Shown piece after piece: positions 54,519-64,000 of a DNA stretch of 64,000 nt. The notes under the pieces are model-generated. The model had not been told where the DNA came from, made no database searches, and worked only from the letters and a program-made list of their open reading frames with translations. Position 1 is the first letter of the stretch. Each line of letters begins with the position of its first letter. The stretch is from Chelonoidis abingdonii (Eukaryota > Chordata > Testudines > Testudinidae): contig NC_133771.1 in assembly GCF_003597395.2 (NCBI RefSeq), positions 56,244,115-56,308,114 on the forward strand. Reading direction: 5' to 3'. The translations under genes were made by a program, and so were the position numbers.

Positions 54519-55539
54519 GGGTACGTTACCTGCACGATTATTTCGAATTGCTTAAACCGATATTACAAACAGATCTAATAAATCGGTTTTGCGCGTCACA
54601 GTGGATCCCGAAATCGATTGTTTGAGTCCATGGTCCAAAGCTACATCGATTTCGGAGCGGTGCATGTGGGTAGCGTGTTCCTCGCTATCCATAGTTCCAC
54701 TCCGTGTTGAGGCACAGTGCTGATGGGCAGAAACACTGCCCCGGGTGGTGCTGGTAAGCCTCACCCTCCTTTGTGAAGGCAGCAGACAACCTTGGCGCTT
54801 TTTCGCGGAGTGCATTGAGCAAACCCATAGCACGAATCTTTCCCTTTTTTTTTTTACGTGGTGGTGGGGGGGGGAATAAACTGAGGAGCGTTCTGACACG
54901 CCAGAACTGTGTTGACCTACAGACATTGAGAGCTCAGCAAGAATGCAAATATTTTCAGAGGATGCTGTGGATTGGGAGCGTGGAGTCCTCGTACCCTCCT
55001 CCCTTCATGAGCGCATTTGAGCTCTGGCTTCCGTTACGTTGTCCACACAGCGGCTGTGTATCTGGGATTTTTATTCAACGCTTTTGGCATTTCGTGTTCT
55101 GTAACGGAGTGCATACACCATTTGTCTCCCATCAGCGATCAGACCTAGTATCTCCGTACGGTCTATCGGAGCTCTTTTTCGATTCAAGCTGCATGCAGCC
55201 GTGCTGATCGAGCTCACGCTGGGCAAGCAGGAAATGTATTCAAAGTTCGCGGGCTTTTCCTGTTACCTGCCGCTGCATGCGAGTTCAGATTGCTGTGCCA
55301 GAGCGGTCAGTGCTGCCTTGGGATGCCGCCGGAGGCCATAAGCTCGATTTCGGTCACATGAACCTAATCCAGTGTATCACTATCGATTTAGCGCTATTCT
55401 GCTCGTTGGGAGGAGTTCCGAGAATCATTTAAGGAAGCCGTTTAACTCGATATTAATGACGACGTCGTGTGAACGGATACAGCGTTAAATCGGTATATCG
55501 GCCATTAAACCGATTTAAAGTCGCAGTGTAGACCTGGCC
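54519..55539 (-). mobile_element. PIF/Harbinger-type element, 1 kb, minus orientation
   Basis: Begins gggtacgttacctgcacg and ends gtgtagacctggcc, the ends of the 34632 element in reverse. Flanked by tgt on both sides (54516-54518, 55540-55542). On the minus strand the sub-terminal order ('taaatcggtttaa', 'aaatcgatag', 'ccgctctggcacagcaatct') equals that of the 2-kb copy at 34632. Its centre is deleted relative to an autonomous element. Confidence 0.88.
55025..55210 (-). pseudogene. Start of Harbinger Myb/SANT-like gene, decayed
   Basis: On the minus strand, just inside the left end, the sequence resembles the N-terminal part of the Harbinger-associated trihelix/Myb protein: a serine/lysine-rich start (SKKSS), then 'gaccgtacggagatactagg' (family: DRtEvlgLI) and 'acacgaaatgccaaaa' (family: R.rNAK.FE.Is). 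Several frameshifts and stops break it. It represents the DNA-binding subunit whose later part is seen at 430-860. Confidence 0.55.
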
Positions 55540-55597
55540 TGTGACTTCCATAACCTCTGAGACAGACATGCAACATTAATCATAGGTAATTGATTGA

Positions 55598-55654
55598 TTC
55601 ATGGAAGACCCCTTAAATTAATTTCTACCAGCTTAGGTTAAAACTTCCCCAAGG
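55598..55654. repeat. 57-bp fragment identical to an LTR at 63623-63679
   Basis: Every base from ttcatggaagacccc to acttccccaagg matches the LTR at the right end of the window. It lies between two copies of 'ggtaattga' (55585-55593 and 55653-55661). Confidence 0.9.
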
Positions 55655-55972
55655 TAATTGAGATGTTGCTGATGCTCCTTATTAAACAGATTAGGATTAA
55701 TTTGCTTTTTACCTGTCCATCCTTCCCCATCTATATTGTATCCATTTGCTGTTGTCTTGTCATATGCATAGATTGTATGCAATCTGTGACAGTGTATGTC
55801 TCCTTTATTATGTGTATGTACAGTGCCTCTTGTAATGATGCCCAGATCCAAGCCTCTATGCATCATCATAACAGAAACAACACATTTATGGAGAAATATA
55901 TCTTCTACCTGTAGGGAAAAAAATAGTCTTTGCACATTTTAGGTGAACAAGCAAAATACATAGCGTTGCCAA
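55655..55972. other. No recognisable feature
   Basis: Non-coding. Complementary-strand frames of 83 and 100 codons share the same DNA and have no signature. Confidence 0.4.
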
Positions 55973-56081
55973 CTCTCCAGGATTGGCCTGGAATCTCCAG
56001 GAATTAAAGATTAATCTTTAATTAAAGATTATGTCATGTGATGAAATTTCCAGGAATATGGCCAACCAAAATTGGCAACCC
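55973..56081. mobile_element. 109-bp MITE with TA target
   Basis: Ends gcgttgccaactctcc and aaaattggcaaccc, flanked by TA on both sides (55971-55972, 56082-56083). The interior holds gattaatctttaattaaag, an AT palindrome, between two 'tccaggaat' words. Confidence 0.88.
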
Positions 56082-56083
56082 TA

Positions 56084-56660
56084 AAAATACATAGGTTGTC
56101 ACCCCAGTTTGTTGGGCATACACAAGTCCTTCCCTGTAACTTTCTACAATACCGCTCCAATGGGACAGATGTGAGAGAGGAAGCAGCATAGTTGCATACA
56201 CCCAGCACCTTGTGCAGCAGAGCTCCATATTGGCACTAGACCAGTGAGGAGGATGCCATTGGGGCCAGCTCAGAGAAGGGCTACTGGATCTTTACTTAAT
56301 TATAAGGGGACACAAAGAGTAGCAGTCACTACTCCAATCCTTTGCTGGCGTAGCCTGGGTTGCCAACAAATTAGAAGGTGGATTTTGTCTGTCGGTAATG
56401 AGTCATCTCTGAGTCTCATTACTTGACGGTTCCACATCAATCAACCAGGACTGAGCCAATCCAGAGGTGAAGTTCTAACTAGAAGGTCCAACCTGGCAGG
56501 CTAGGCTCCCAGTGAGGAGCAGCCACTCCAGTAGTTCAATGTTGCTACCTCACTGGGATCATCTCCTGCTGGGTGGTTTTGACAGACTGCTCTTGCTCCA
56601 GTCTTGTTCCAATCCCAGTCTTGATTCCTGCTCTGACCTTGGGCTCCTGTCCCCTGTGCA
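56084..56660. other. No recognised gene
   Basis: Moderately GC-rich non-coding DNA; possible old LTR but without definable ends. Confidence 0.35.
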
Positions 56661-56745
56661 ACTATTAGGTCTGACCTGACCACCTCTGCTTCAGCCATTA
56701 GGTCTGACCACCACTGCTTCAACCATTAGGTCTGACCATCCACTT
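56661..56745. repeat. Short tandem repeat, about 2.7 copies of 28-33 bp
   Basis: Units begin attaggtctgac at 56664, 56697 and 56725 and continue 'caccactgcttcaacc'. The first unit has a 5-bp internal duplication (ctgac). Confidence 0.8.
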
Positions 56746-57470
56746 ATCACTTGGCATTGTCTTTCCCATAACCCATTCATTTAATCTAATGTAAAAAGCT
56801 ATCAAAGTACCCTAGAGCCTGTCACATTCAGCATGATGTTACAGAAAATTGCTCTGTGTTCCCTCTTCTCTTAGGTTTTCAGATTCTTCTCTAAAAACAA
56901 ACTATCTGAGAAAATGGCATCTGTATTCCCATGTGAGAAAGGACAAGATGAAGTTTACTAAGCTACTTTCTTTCTTACCTCTGAGGCACTCCAGCAAAAA
57001 AAAAAAACAGCTTTGATCAAAATTAAACTAAACCAGATTATAATAAATGCATCCTCTATATTTCTAATGTGGAAATGGTAGAAATAAGGCAATAAAACTG
57101 AATTAATGCATCCAGTTGCACTGAAGATCATGATTTCTCTGTTGGGAAGAACGAGTGTTGGTCACATACTATTGCACTTGCAGTTAGCTTTGGTATATCC
57201 CAATTTCCTATAATCACTGAGATTTACTGTGGAATTACTTTAAATATTTATTTCTCATGATTTCAGGTACGGACTGATTGCACTGAACATTTGTACGGCT
57301 GCTTGGCATGTGCAATAAAACGTTGTTTTATGTTTTTGTACACACTTTCACTTGTAAAAAGCTTATGTAATGCAGTAACATAAGTGATTCTACCTGTTAG
57401 TTCACCTCAGAGAGTCATAAAAATAATATATCAGCACTGAACTTATTTTATGTATTTTAAAAATAGCTTT
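56746..57470. other. No recognisable feature, AT-rich
   Basis: Non-coding; poly-A run at 56996-57006. Confidence 0.4.
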
Positions 57471-57472
57471 TT

Positions 57473-57700
57473 GGGCCCAATCTTGAAACCTTTATTCGCA
57501 TAGAACTCCCATTGTATCTTTTCCCCTTCTTATTTATTCTGAATTAGCTCTTCCATTGTCTTTTTCTACCTTGATATTTTTTGTATGTACTTTATGTTCC
57601 ATGGGCCCAGTAAAACATCGAATGAAATTGATGGAATGGCTCCCACTGAAATCAATGGAAGGATTCCCATTGCTTTTGATGGGTGTTGGATCGGGTCTGA
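57473..57700. repeat. Amniote 'gggcccaatc ... ggatcgggtctgat' repeat
   Basis: Starts 'gggcccaatcttgaaacctt'. 57625-57695 has 'gaatggctcccactgaaatc', 'aatggaaggattcccattgc' and 'ggtgttggatcgggtctga', the usual words of a common sauropsid repeat. Frames of 60-68 codons on both strands are by-products of this palindromic DNA. Confidence 0.6.
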
Positions 57701-58095
57701 TGCCTGTATTTGTGTACCCAGACACATCAGAGAAATAAGGATGATAGTGCTTTCATTTTGTTTATAAATCAATTTCTAAAAAGCTTCAAGCCAAAAAAGG
57801 CTGAGATTAAAGCAATACTTGCTATAAATAAGGAAATTTTGACACCAGAGTGAAGTTATTATCCCTTTTTACTTACTCATTTGCTACCCTGTGGCTGAGT
57901 CAAAGAAAAAATGTCCATTTTCAGTGTTGTGCTGATCCATAGTTTAAAACATAATTGGAATTTTTTTTTTCAATTTTTCTTGTATGGGTGCTTTGGAGCA
58001 TGAAGATTACTAAAGGGATTCTACTGTCAACTCAAATTTTTTGCAAATGACTAACTTAAAAATTAGTCATGATGCTTATAAAAATCTTGACAATA
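57701..58095. other. No recognisable feature, AT-rich
   Basis: Non-coding. Confidence 0.4.
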
Positions 58096-58099
58096 ATTA

Positions 58100-58350
58100 G
58101 GGGCAGCTGGGGTGGTGAGACCTCTGCTTACAAGGCTGATCAATATTGTCTCATTGTTTCATTGTACTCCACCTCCTGTCTGTCTGTCTCCACCTGATGT
58201 CTCTTGTATTATATTTAGGTTATAAGCTCTTTGGGGCAGGGAACATCTTTGTTCTGTCTTTGTACACTCCCGAGCAAAATAGGCTCTTAGTCCAGACTGG
58301 GGCTTGTGAACTGTAGCTCAGTACAGATAAACAATAGTAAAATAAACTAC
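58100..58350 (+). mobile_element. SINE/L2-like 3' tail relic
   Basis: 'taagctctttggggcaggga', 'tgttctgtctttgtacactc', 'ctggggcttgtgaactgta' and 'acagataaacaatagtaaaa' follow the widespread tail 'gtaagctctttggggcaggg...tgtacagcgcctagcacaa'. A similar tail is at 51490-51610. Confidence 0.75.
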
Positions 58351-60225
58351 CATTTCAAAGAACCAGTTTCTGCAACTTGATTCATGTGGACACTCTGGCC
58401 CTCATAGCTCCACTGACTTCAGTTAGACTAAAAATAGGTCCACTTATGTGAATCCTGTTGCAGGATGTGACCTCTTAAATAGTATGTTGTGAGTTCATTT
58501 CTAACATATGCATTTAAGGGAGTATGCCTGTGCACTGTATACAAATACATCACAATTTACTCCGAACCAATGAAGTTGAGGAACGCTGGGAGTCATTGTG
58601 ACTTTGAGGGATGTTTCTAAGAAATGTGTCTTCCAGTGCTTCATTTGACACAGCGTGCCTATCTACTGCTTCTTAAGGGCTATGTGCAAATAACATGATC
58701 CAGTCCTTCATTTCTTGGCTAACTTAGAAAGTGCTGAAAGATGAACTGAACTTTACTAGAAAAGGCAGGTGGAATTAATATGAATTGAAAGGAATAACAT
58801 TCTGGATTTAATGGGGGAGAAAAACAATGTTAGTAGCCAGCAGTACTGTATATAATTTTGCAATGAACACTTTCTCCCAATACTTTTCTTACACAAAATA
58901 CACAGAATAAAATGCATGTATCAATTATTTTTCTAAAATAGTAAAACATTCTGTTAAGGAATGTGTGCAATTTATTCTGTGAGGAAAGAGTAGAAGACAA
59001 ATCAACAAAGCATATTGTAAAACTCCTAGCAGATTCTTTGATATAATTTATAAACTGTTTACTAAGATATTAAACCTCTTTATCTTGAAAGATTAAAGAC
59101 AGCCACATTACATTCTGGCACGCAGACTTGTAGAAGAATTAGATAGCTTAGTTATTGTAATGAGGTCAGAAAAAGTGTTTCTTGGTTTTTGTAAATCACT
59201 AATTCTTGATAGTTGGAGGTCAAGATGGTTTCCATAGTTTCATTTTAATGCTGTAAACAAAAATAATATGTTATTCTCCTTCATAATAAAATTAGTGCTG
59301 GTATAAATTATTATTGGTTATTATTAATTTATTTATCATAAATAACATGAAACCTTTATTGGACACAATCTTTACTGGATTTACTTGTCAGTTTTTGGTA
59401 AGGGAATGCCCATGATTATTTAGGAATATAATAACATAAAGCTACTATGAGAAATAAGGTGGATTTTATTAAGCATTTTTGTTATAAAATTGGCCAAACT
59501 TGCAAGGCAACCAAAATAGGTATATCATTGATATATCGTCTTTGAGTTATGTATTCCAAGGATAAGATAGAACTGTCTTGTTTTTACCTTTTGATTTTGT
59601 GCTGGAGCTCGTACTTTGCTTCAAATATTATTAGCTGAGAAAACACAAATCCAATTGTCATTTCTCTCACCTCACCCCAGGTCATCTCCCATGGGTCTTT
59701 CTGCAGCAGGATGAGAAATATGAGGATTTTTTTGTGAAGTTGTCTCCAATTCTCTTGTGAAAGAAGCTAATGGTCTAGCGCTCTTAATAGTCATCAACAG
59801 TCAGGCTGTATGTCCAGGCTGCCTCCAAGCTCCCTGGTCTCTTTTGTCAGAATGAGGCCTTCAAACACTTTCCCTTGGAATCTCCCTTTTCAATGAAGTT
59901 TCTTTGTGTATGGGTGGAAGAGAGCTACAGAAAAATTAATACAGCTTAGATTGTATTGATTCTTCCACTTTTCCTCACCCAGGTATCAGGAAAATTATGC
60001 ACTAGCCTGGCACTCTGCCAGCAGATCTGTCATCCTACTGTGCTGTGGTGACTTGGGTAACAGTGCTTTGGAGGTGCCATTCCCTACTCCCTTCCATAAG
60101 GAAGTAAGGGGAGCCATATTTTTATTGTCCCCTCTGTGCATAGATCTCTAAAATCAGGGTCTACGTTTCTAATTCATTTGTTGACCTGTACACTAAAGCA
60201 GGTCAGGAATTTTTTGACAAATGAG
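58351..60225. other. No recognised gene; repeat scrap at 58390-58475
   Basis: 58390-58475 ('cactctggccctcatagctc', 'tgacttcagttagactaaaa') is a trace of the 'ggccctgatcc / gacttcaatgg' repeat. The rest is unique AT-rich DNA; 59640-60150 is less AT-rich but without coding signature. Confidence 0.45.
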
Positions 60226-60229
60226 TTTT

Positions 60230-60545
60230 CATTAAAAAATGTTGATTGTTGAAATCAAAACTATTCAAAAAACAGTTTCGAATTTCTCAAATTGAAAAAA
60301 TGTGGAGAGGAAAAAAGTTTAAAAATTGTTGGAAAATTTTATTTCAGTACTTTCAGCACAAATTCTGGGTTTTCTAGTTTGTAATGAATTTTCATTTCAA
60401 AATTTAAGCAAGTTAGAGTGAAAAAAAACCTTAAAAGAACAAAGGTCAAAACTGAAATGAAACATTTTGATTGATTGAAAACTAAAAATAAATTCAGATT
60501 TTCAATTTGCAATTATTCTTGAAATTTCAGCTTTCCCTCCCAAAC
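60230..60545. repeat. A/T-tract repeat, possible decayed MITE
   Basis: Alternating words such as gaaatcaaaactattc, 'tttcgaatttctcaaattga', 'ttttcatttcaaaatttaag' and 'aactgaaatgaaacattttg', partly inverted to one another. The same style of sequence is at 43990-44250. Confidence 0.4.
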
Positions 60546-61169
60546 TGAGACAGGGAAAAACTTTGGACTCTTTAAAATATTCATAGAATGGGAAAATCAT
60601 TTCCCAACTACCTTTTCTGTACATATTTTGGAGGACATACATCTGTGTTTTAGGGGGTTTTAATATGTATATTTTCTAACATTAAAGGGGAAATAAATAA
60701 AAGGTTTCAGTAAGAGTTTTCTCATCTCTTAGATAGATTGGTATGTGTGTTTACCTATTTTGAGACTCCTGCTTCCAAGAACCTCAGCTAGTAAGCTCTG
60801 GGAGATTACTTTTATCAACCAATATAATTTGATTCTGATTGCTGACCTACTTAAATCATATGGGGAGAAAGTGCAGCCAGTGACTCTGCTTCTGCTATGT
60901 TTTATTTTTTTCAAAGTTGCTACAACCTTTAATGATGGTCGGTGATGATAGGAAATAAATCTTCTGAGATGCTAGATAAAATATTGCACCCAAAATGGTT
61001 CTTATGAAGAATGGGAGATGAGGGTCCCAAACCAGAGGGAGATAGTAGGTGTCAACCTTCTGGGGGCCACCTGAAGCTGAAAATAATCATGTTGAAATTT
61101 GTGGATTTGAGATTAAAAAGACTTGGGCCTAGGTGAAGGAAAGGAGTTAGCTGTTGTGATGCTGAGGGT
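60546..61169. other. No recognisable feature
   Basis: Non-coding. Confidence 0.4.
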
Positions 61170-61845
61170 CATAGTGCCTAACTTTTAAGCACCTAGAAAA
61201 TCATTATGATTCACAAAACCTGAGTTAGCTGCCTAGGCTTCCCGTATAATGCTCCCTCTCTTTCTGGCCCAAATGACTATTTAATTATTTAACTAGAGTG
61301 CAACAGATTCAGCAGGCAAGACTGAGGGAGACCCACTTCAGAGTATCTCATAGCCCAGCGATTAGCCCACTCAGGAGGCAGTAGATCCCTATTCAAATTC
61401 CTTCTCCCCCTCAGGCAGGAGGAGACTTTACCCACAGGTCTTCCTATTCTTAGATGAATATGATAACCACTGGGCTACAAATTATGAGGACAGTCCTCCC
61501 CATCTCCTGCTGTCTTGTGTGAATTCACAGGAGGGGTCTGATCCAGAAGGTGTGGTCAGAGGGCACCTACAAGATCAGGACCTGCACATGGCTCAGGAGG
61601 CCAAACACCAGTTTTACCTCAGTTTGTGATTTGCTTTGGGACTTAGGTGTTCAGTTATCTAAATGGAGGCAGCAGTGCATGCGCTCAGATACAGAATAGG
61701 AACTGAAGGAACTTTTATTGCAAAGATTTAGGTGCCGACTGAGTTTAGACACCTGTTGACTTCAGCGGGAGTTTTGGGCATCACAGTGGTCTCAAAACTG
61801 GGACTTAGGTGTCTAACTCCTTTTGTGCATCCAGGTGCTACTAGA
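61170..61845. mobile_element. 'Aggtgcctaa / tagcccagtggttag' repeat, long copy
   Basis: Contains 'gattcacaaaacctgagtta', 'gctgcctaggcttcccg', 'atttaggtgccgactgagtt' and 'gggacttaggtgtctaactc'. In the centre, 61351-61477 is an inverted pair, tagcccagcgattag / tgataaccactgggcta, around a tRNA-like 'ccctattcaaattcc'. It is the most complete copy of the family seen at 2810, 10944, 13790, 41667 and 44690. Confidence 0.65.
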
Positions 61846-62045
61846 TCATTCAGTCCATCTCCCTGCTAAACCAGGAGTGTTTTTGAGAATATGATCCTAG
61901 TGTTTTTGTTCAATGTAGTTTTAAATGTCCTAAATGATGATGCTTCTATTACCTCCCTGGCAATGTCAGGAATTTGTTCATGATTGTCGGACCACGTTTA
62001 CCCTTTTATAACTTCATCTCATTATCTCTTTTGTTTCACAGCCTA
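61846..62045 (-). mobile_element. Ancient CR1/L3-like 3' region, minus strand
   Basis: On +, 'atcattcagtccatctccct', 'atgtagttttaaatgtccta', 'tgatgcttctattacctccc' and 'cttcatctcattatctctt' are the reverse complement of the C-terminal and 3' UTR words of old CR1 copies (W..l...yg.eh..k...). No ORF remains. Confidence 0.6.
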
Positions 62046-63578
62046 TAGACAGAGAAATTAGATAAAAACATAAAATACTCTTGCTGGAGCGTTGCAAGGT
62101 ACTACTTTATTACTTTTAATTTAGAACACACAAGAACCCCAAAACAGACACACAAAAAGAAGCTGCTCCTTGAGGCAGAGAGGCAGAACAATCCCTCTAG
62201 GCTGTAAGTAGGATCCGGGAATCACCCCTGGCCCTTTGTCTTAAAGCAATAGCTTGCGATTCCAACGTAGCCTTCAATACACTATGCCTCTGTACTTCCA
62301 TGTGTATTACCCTGCAGAATTCTTTTTTTCCATTCTATTCATCTTCAGTGTATGCACCTTCAACAGAGTGTTCTGTTCTTTTATGGCTGTGGAGGAATTA
62401 TTCTAAGCCAACACTATTCTGTTTGAAGTTTTTTGAATCTTCAAGCATCTCTCAGGGAGTAAGTCCACAGCAGGAAGGGAAGCAGTCTCAGCGAGGCAGT
62501 CTAGGGTATGAACAAAACCCATACTTTTTACTCTTCATTTAGGGCCCAAGACCAGGGTGCCGTGAATATTGTGGGAAGAAGTCTCCTCTCCCCTCACTGG
62601 TGAATAACAAGGCTGTCTCAGGGTAGTTCTGTGCTGGGCTCTCATTGGGCTCATCTCACAACCAGGTTCTAGTTCTGGGATGGGACAAGGCAACTTGAGA
62701 AATAAGGGATTATATAAAGCCTGTTCCTTCCCCAGAAGAGGAGATACCTGGAGGGATGCAGTTTCTGCAGCTGGTTCTAGATTGTAACATAGAGAGAGGG
62801 AAGTGATCCTACTTCTCTTTAGTTTTAATTTTGAGGCAGACCCCTCCAAAAGGAGTCTGAACCAATTTCTGAACAAAAGACTATATATATATAATCTCTT
62901 TGTTTGTCAGATTGATGCAAAGATCCTGATGTGGTAAACTTTTGTGTATGTTTTCTTTTAACTCTCTGCATATGGCTTTTGGTTTGGTTAACCTTCACAT
63001 CCTTGTTTGTATCCATATTACCCTACAGAAATAAGTAACAAATCACATGCTGCAGACACAATTACTATATAAATGACATACACCCTCAGAAGTGGAACTA
63101 GAGATCTTATCCTTCAGCTCCAAAAAACCCCATGCCTCTACCACTCAGGCTAAAGGCAATCTTCTTTCATTATCCTAGCAATTTTCTTATAGGTCAGACA
63201 CAAGAGGATGCTATGCTCACACACCCATTCTCAAAGTCAGTCTATATCCTGTACCCTCAACCACAACAGCCTTGCTTATGGACTTCAACAGGATGGAAGG
63301 GAAGGCTGTTCAGAATTTCCCATGGTTCTGTGAATGCAAAACATATGGTACTGAGTTTTACAATACTTTGCTACTTTTCTACCCTTTGACACAGGGTACC
63401 TTAGTCGTAATAATCTAGAGCAGCTGGTATGGGGGTGTCCTTTTCTTTTCATTAATATTACTGAAGAGTAAAAAGGCTGTCTCTTTATAGGATTATGGGA
63501 ATTCTTCAGTAATTCATCCTGAGTTCTGTTGTATTCCTCATTTCACCCCAGGAGGCTAATAGTGTTGGGTCCTGTCAG
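62046..63578. other. No recognised gene; possible minus-strand LTR at about 62075-62880
   Basis: 62075-62880 is less AT-rich and has 'aaagaagctgctccttgagg' and 'agggcccaagaccagggtgc'; a minus AATAAA-like signal is not clear. It may be an LTR but no ends or duplication were found. 63070-63175 ('gaactagagatcttatcctt', 'catgcctctaccactcaggc') looks like a decayed tRNA-derived SINE on the minus strand. Confidence 0.3.
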
Positions 63579-64000
63579 GGTTCCCTCCTCACTCTGAACT
63601 TAAGGGTACAGATGTGGGGACCTTCATGGAAGACCCCTTAAATTAATTTCTACCAGCTTAGGTTAAAACTTCCCCAAGGCACAAATTCTCCCTTGTACCT
63701 TGGATTAGTAAACATGGCCATCATCCACTTGGAGTCCTATTTCCCCAAAATACCCCCCCCCCAAGCCATATACCCCCTTTCTTGGGGAGGCTTGAGAATA
63801 AACAAGATGAGCACAGACCAGCCTTGGGATTTTTAGTATCCCAAAAAAACCAATCAGATTCTTAAAAAAACCCAGAACTTTATTAGAAAGAAAAAAGGTG
63901 AAAAGAGTAACTTTGTAAGATTAGAATGGAAGATGCTTTCACAGGCAATCAGATTCAAAACACAGAGGGTTTCCCTCTAGGCAAAATCTTAATGTTACAA
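63575..64000 (-). mobile_element. LTR running off the right edge
   Basis: Starts tgtcagggttccctcctcac and continues 'ctctgaacttaagggtacag', 'accagcttaggttaaaactt', 'aaacccagaactttattaga' and 'tccctctaggcaaaatctt'. This is an LTR type related in layout to 37764-38930 (there tgtcaaggttttttccccac and 'ttactagcttaaatttggta'). The minus orientation is by analogy with that copy. The other end is beyond position 64000. Confidence 0.65.

Larger units (their letters stand above)
53856..55566. mobile_element. GC-rich non-autonomous repeat split by a Harbinger element
   Basis: Left part 53856-54518 has 'attttagtcatgagtgttttt', 'catggcctgtgacgtgacca' and GC-rich blocks, and ends 'catggaggtcacagatgtcatggactc'. 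The continuation after the insertion, 'gtgacttccataacctctga', completes the same word series (gtcatgg / gtgac). 54241-54285 holds the inverted pair cagctcccattggctggg / ccacagccaatgggagctg. Frames of 60-144 codons here are GC artefacts. Confidence 0.55.

Noticed and set aside
53951..55207. Frames up to 144 codons
   Set aside because: They cover a GC-rich repeat and a decayed Harbinger copy and run across element borders.
61351..61477. tRNA gene suggested by ccctattcaaattcc
   Set aside because: Only the T-loop-like word is there; the flanks form the palindrome of a known repeat family.
62535..62876. 113-codon minus frame
   Set aside because: No recognisable domain; it lies in a possible LTR. 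A search could change this.
1..64000. Bacterial or phage defence system, CRISPR array, operons
   Set aside because: No spaced direct repeats of CRISPR type, no ribosome-binding-site-led gene strings; the repeat content is vertebrate.

Overview
The window looks like a piece of a turtle (chelonian) nuclear genome. It is AT-rich and has no recognisable host exon. It is packed with old interspersed repeats typical of sauropsids: CR1 LINEs with the 'gttcactccctctggggcac' 3' tail, a tortoise-type tRNA-derived (Cry) SINE, MIR/CORE-SINE relics, hAT, PIF/Harbinger and TA-target MITEs, LTR elements and a tyrosine-recombinase retroelement. I see no bacterial-style operons, CRISPR arrays, rRNA or functional tRNA. 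Every longer open frame I could interpret is transposon-derived. The rest are chance frames in GC-rich or repetitive DNA. Family assignments rest on recognised motifs, terminal repeats and target-site duplications (TSDs), not on a database search.

Layout. 1-2801 is most of an autonomous Harbinger-type transposon, cut by the left window edge: a Myb/SANT-like gene with an intron on + and a DDE transposase on -, both decayed. 2.8-8.2 kb holds a tRNA-derived SINE, a hAT MITE with an 8-bp TSD and a GC-rich MITE-like element in mostly unique DNA. 8.3-9.9 kb is a decayed CR1. 11.1-13.7 kb is a wrecked Ty3/gypsy element (gag, zinc knuckle, reverse transcriptase, LTR). 14.3 kb is a MITE made of AGCGCT hairpins. 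15.55-16.79 kb is the best preserved CR1 (325-codon open frame). 19.1-21.0 kb is two adjoining LTRs. 24.3-25.3 kb is a DIRS-type tyrosine recombinase relic. 27.4-29.0 kb is a solo LTR with a 5-bp TSD plus a second LTR-like block.

The richest part is 32.4-38.9 kb. A foldback hAT element (32373-34466) was hit by a miniature LTR retrotransposon (TRIM-like, 33104-33562) and by a hAT MITE (33970-34218), each with a perfect TSD. A full 2-kb Harbinger copy (34632-36642) follows, carrying a coding-like segment that matches neither of the two usual Harbinger genes. Then comes a solo LTR (37764-38930) that is scrambled by fragments of another retroelement, one with a hammerhead-ribozyme-like core.

39-64 kb is mostly unique AT-rich DNA with MIR relics, hAT and TA-target MITEs, foldbacks, a minus-strand CR1, a Harbinger copy nested in a GC-rich repeat (53.86-55.57 kb), a minus-strand ancient CR1 and an LTR running off the right edge. 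The genes shown do not cooperate in a host pathway. They are successive layers of selfish DNA whose nesting gives a relative insertion order.
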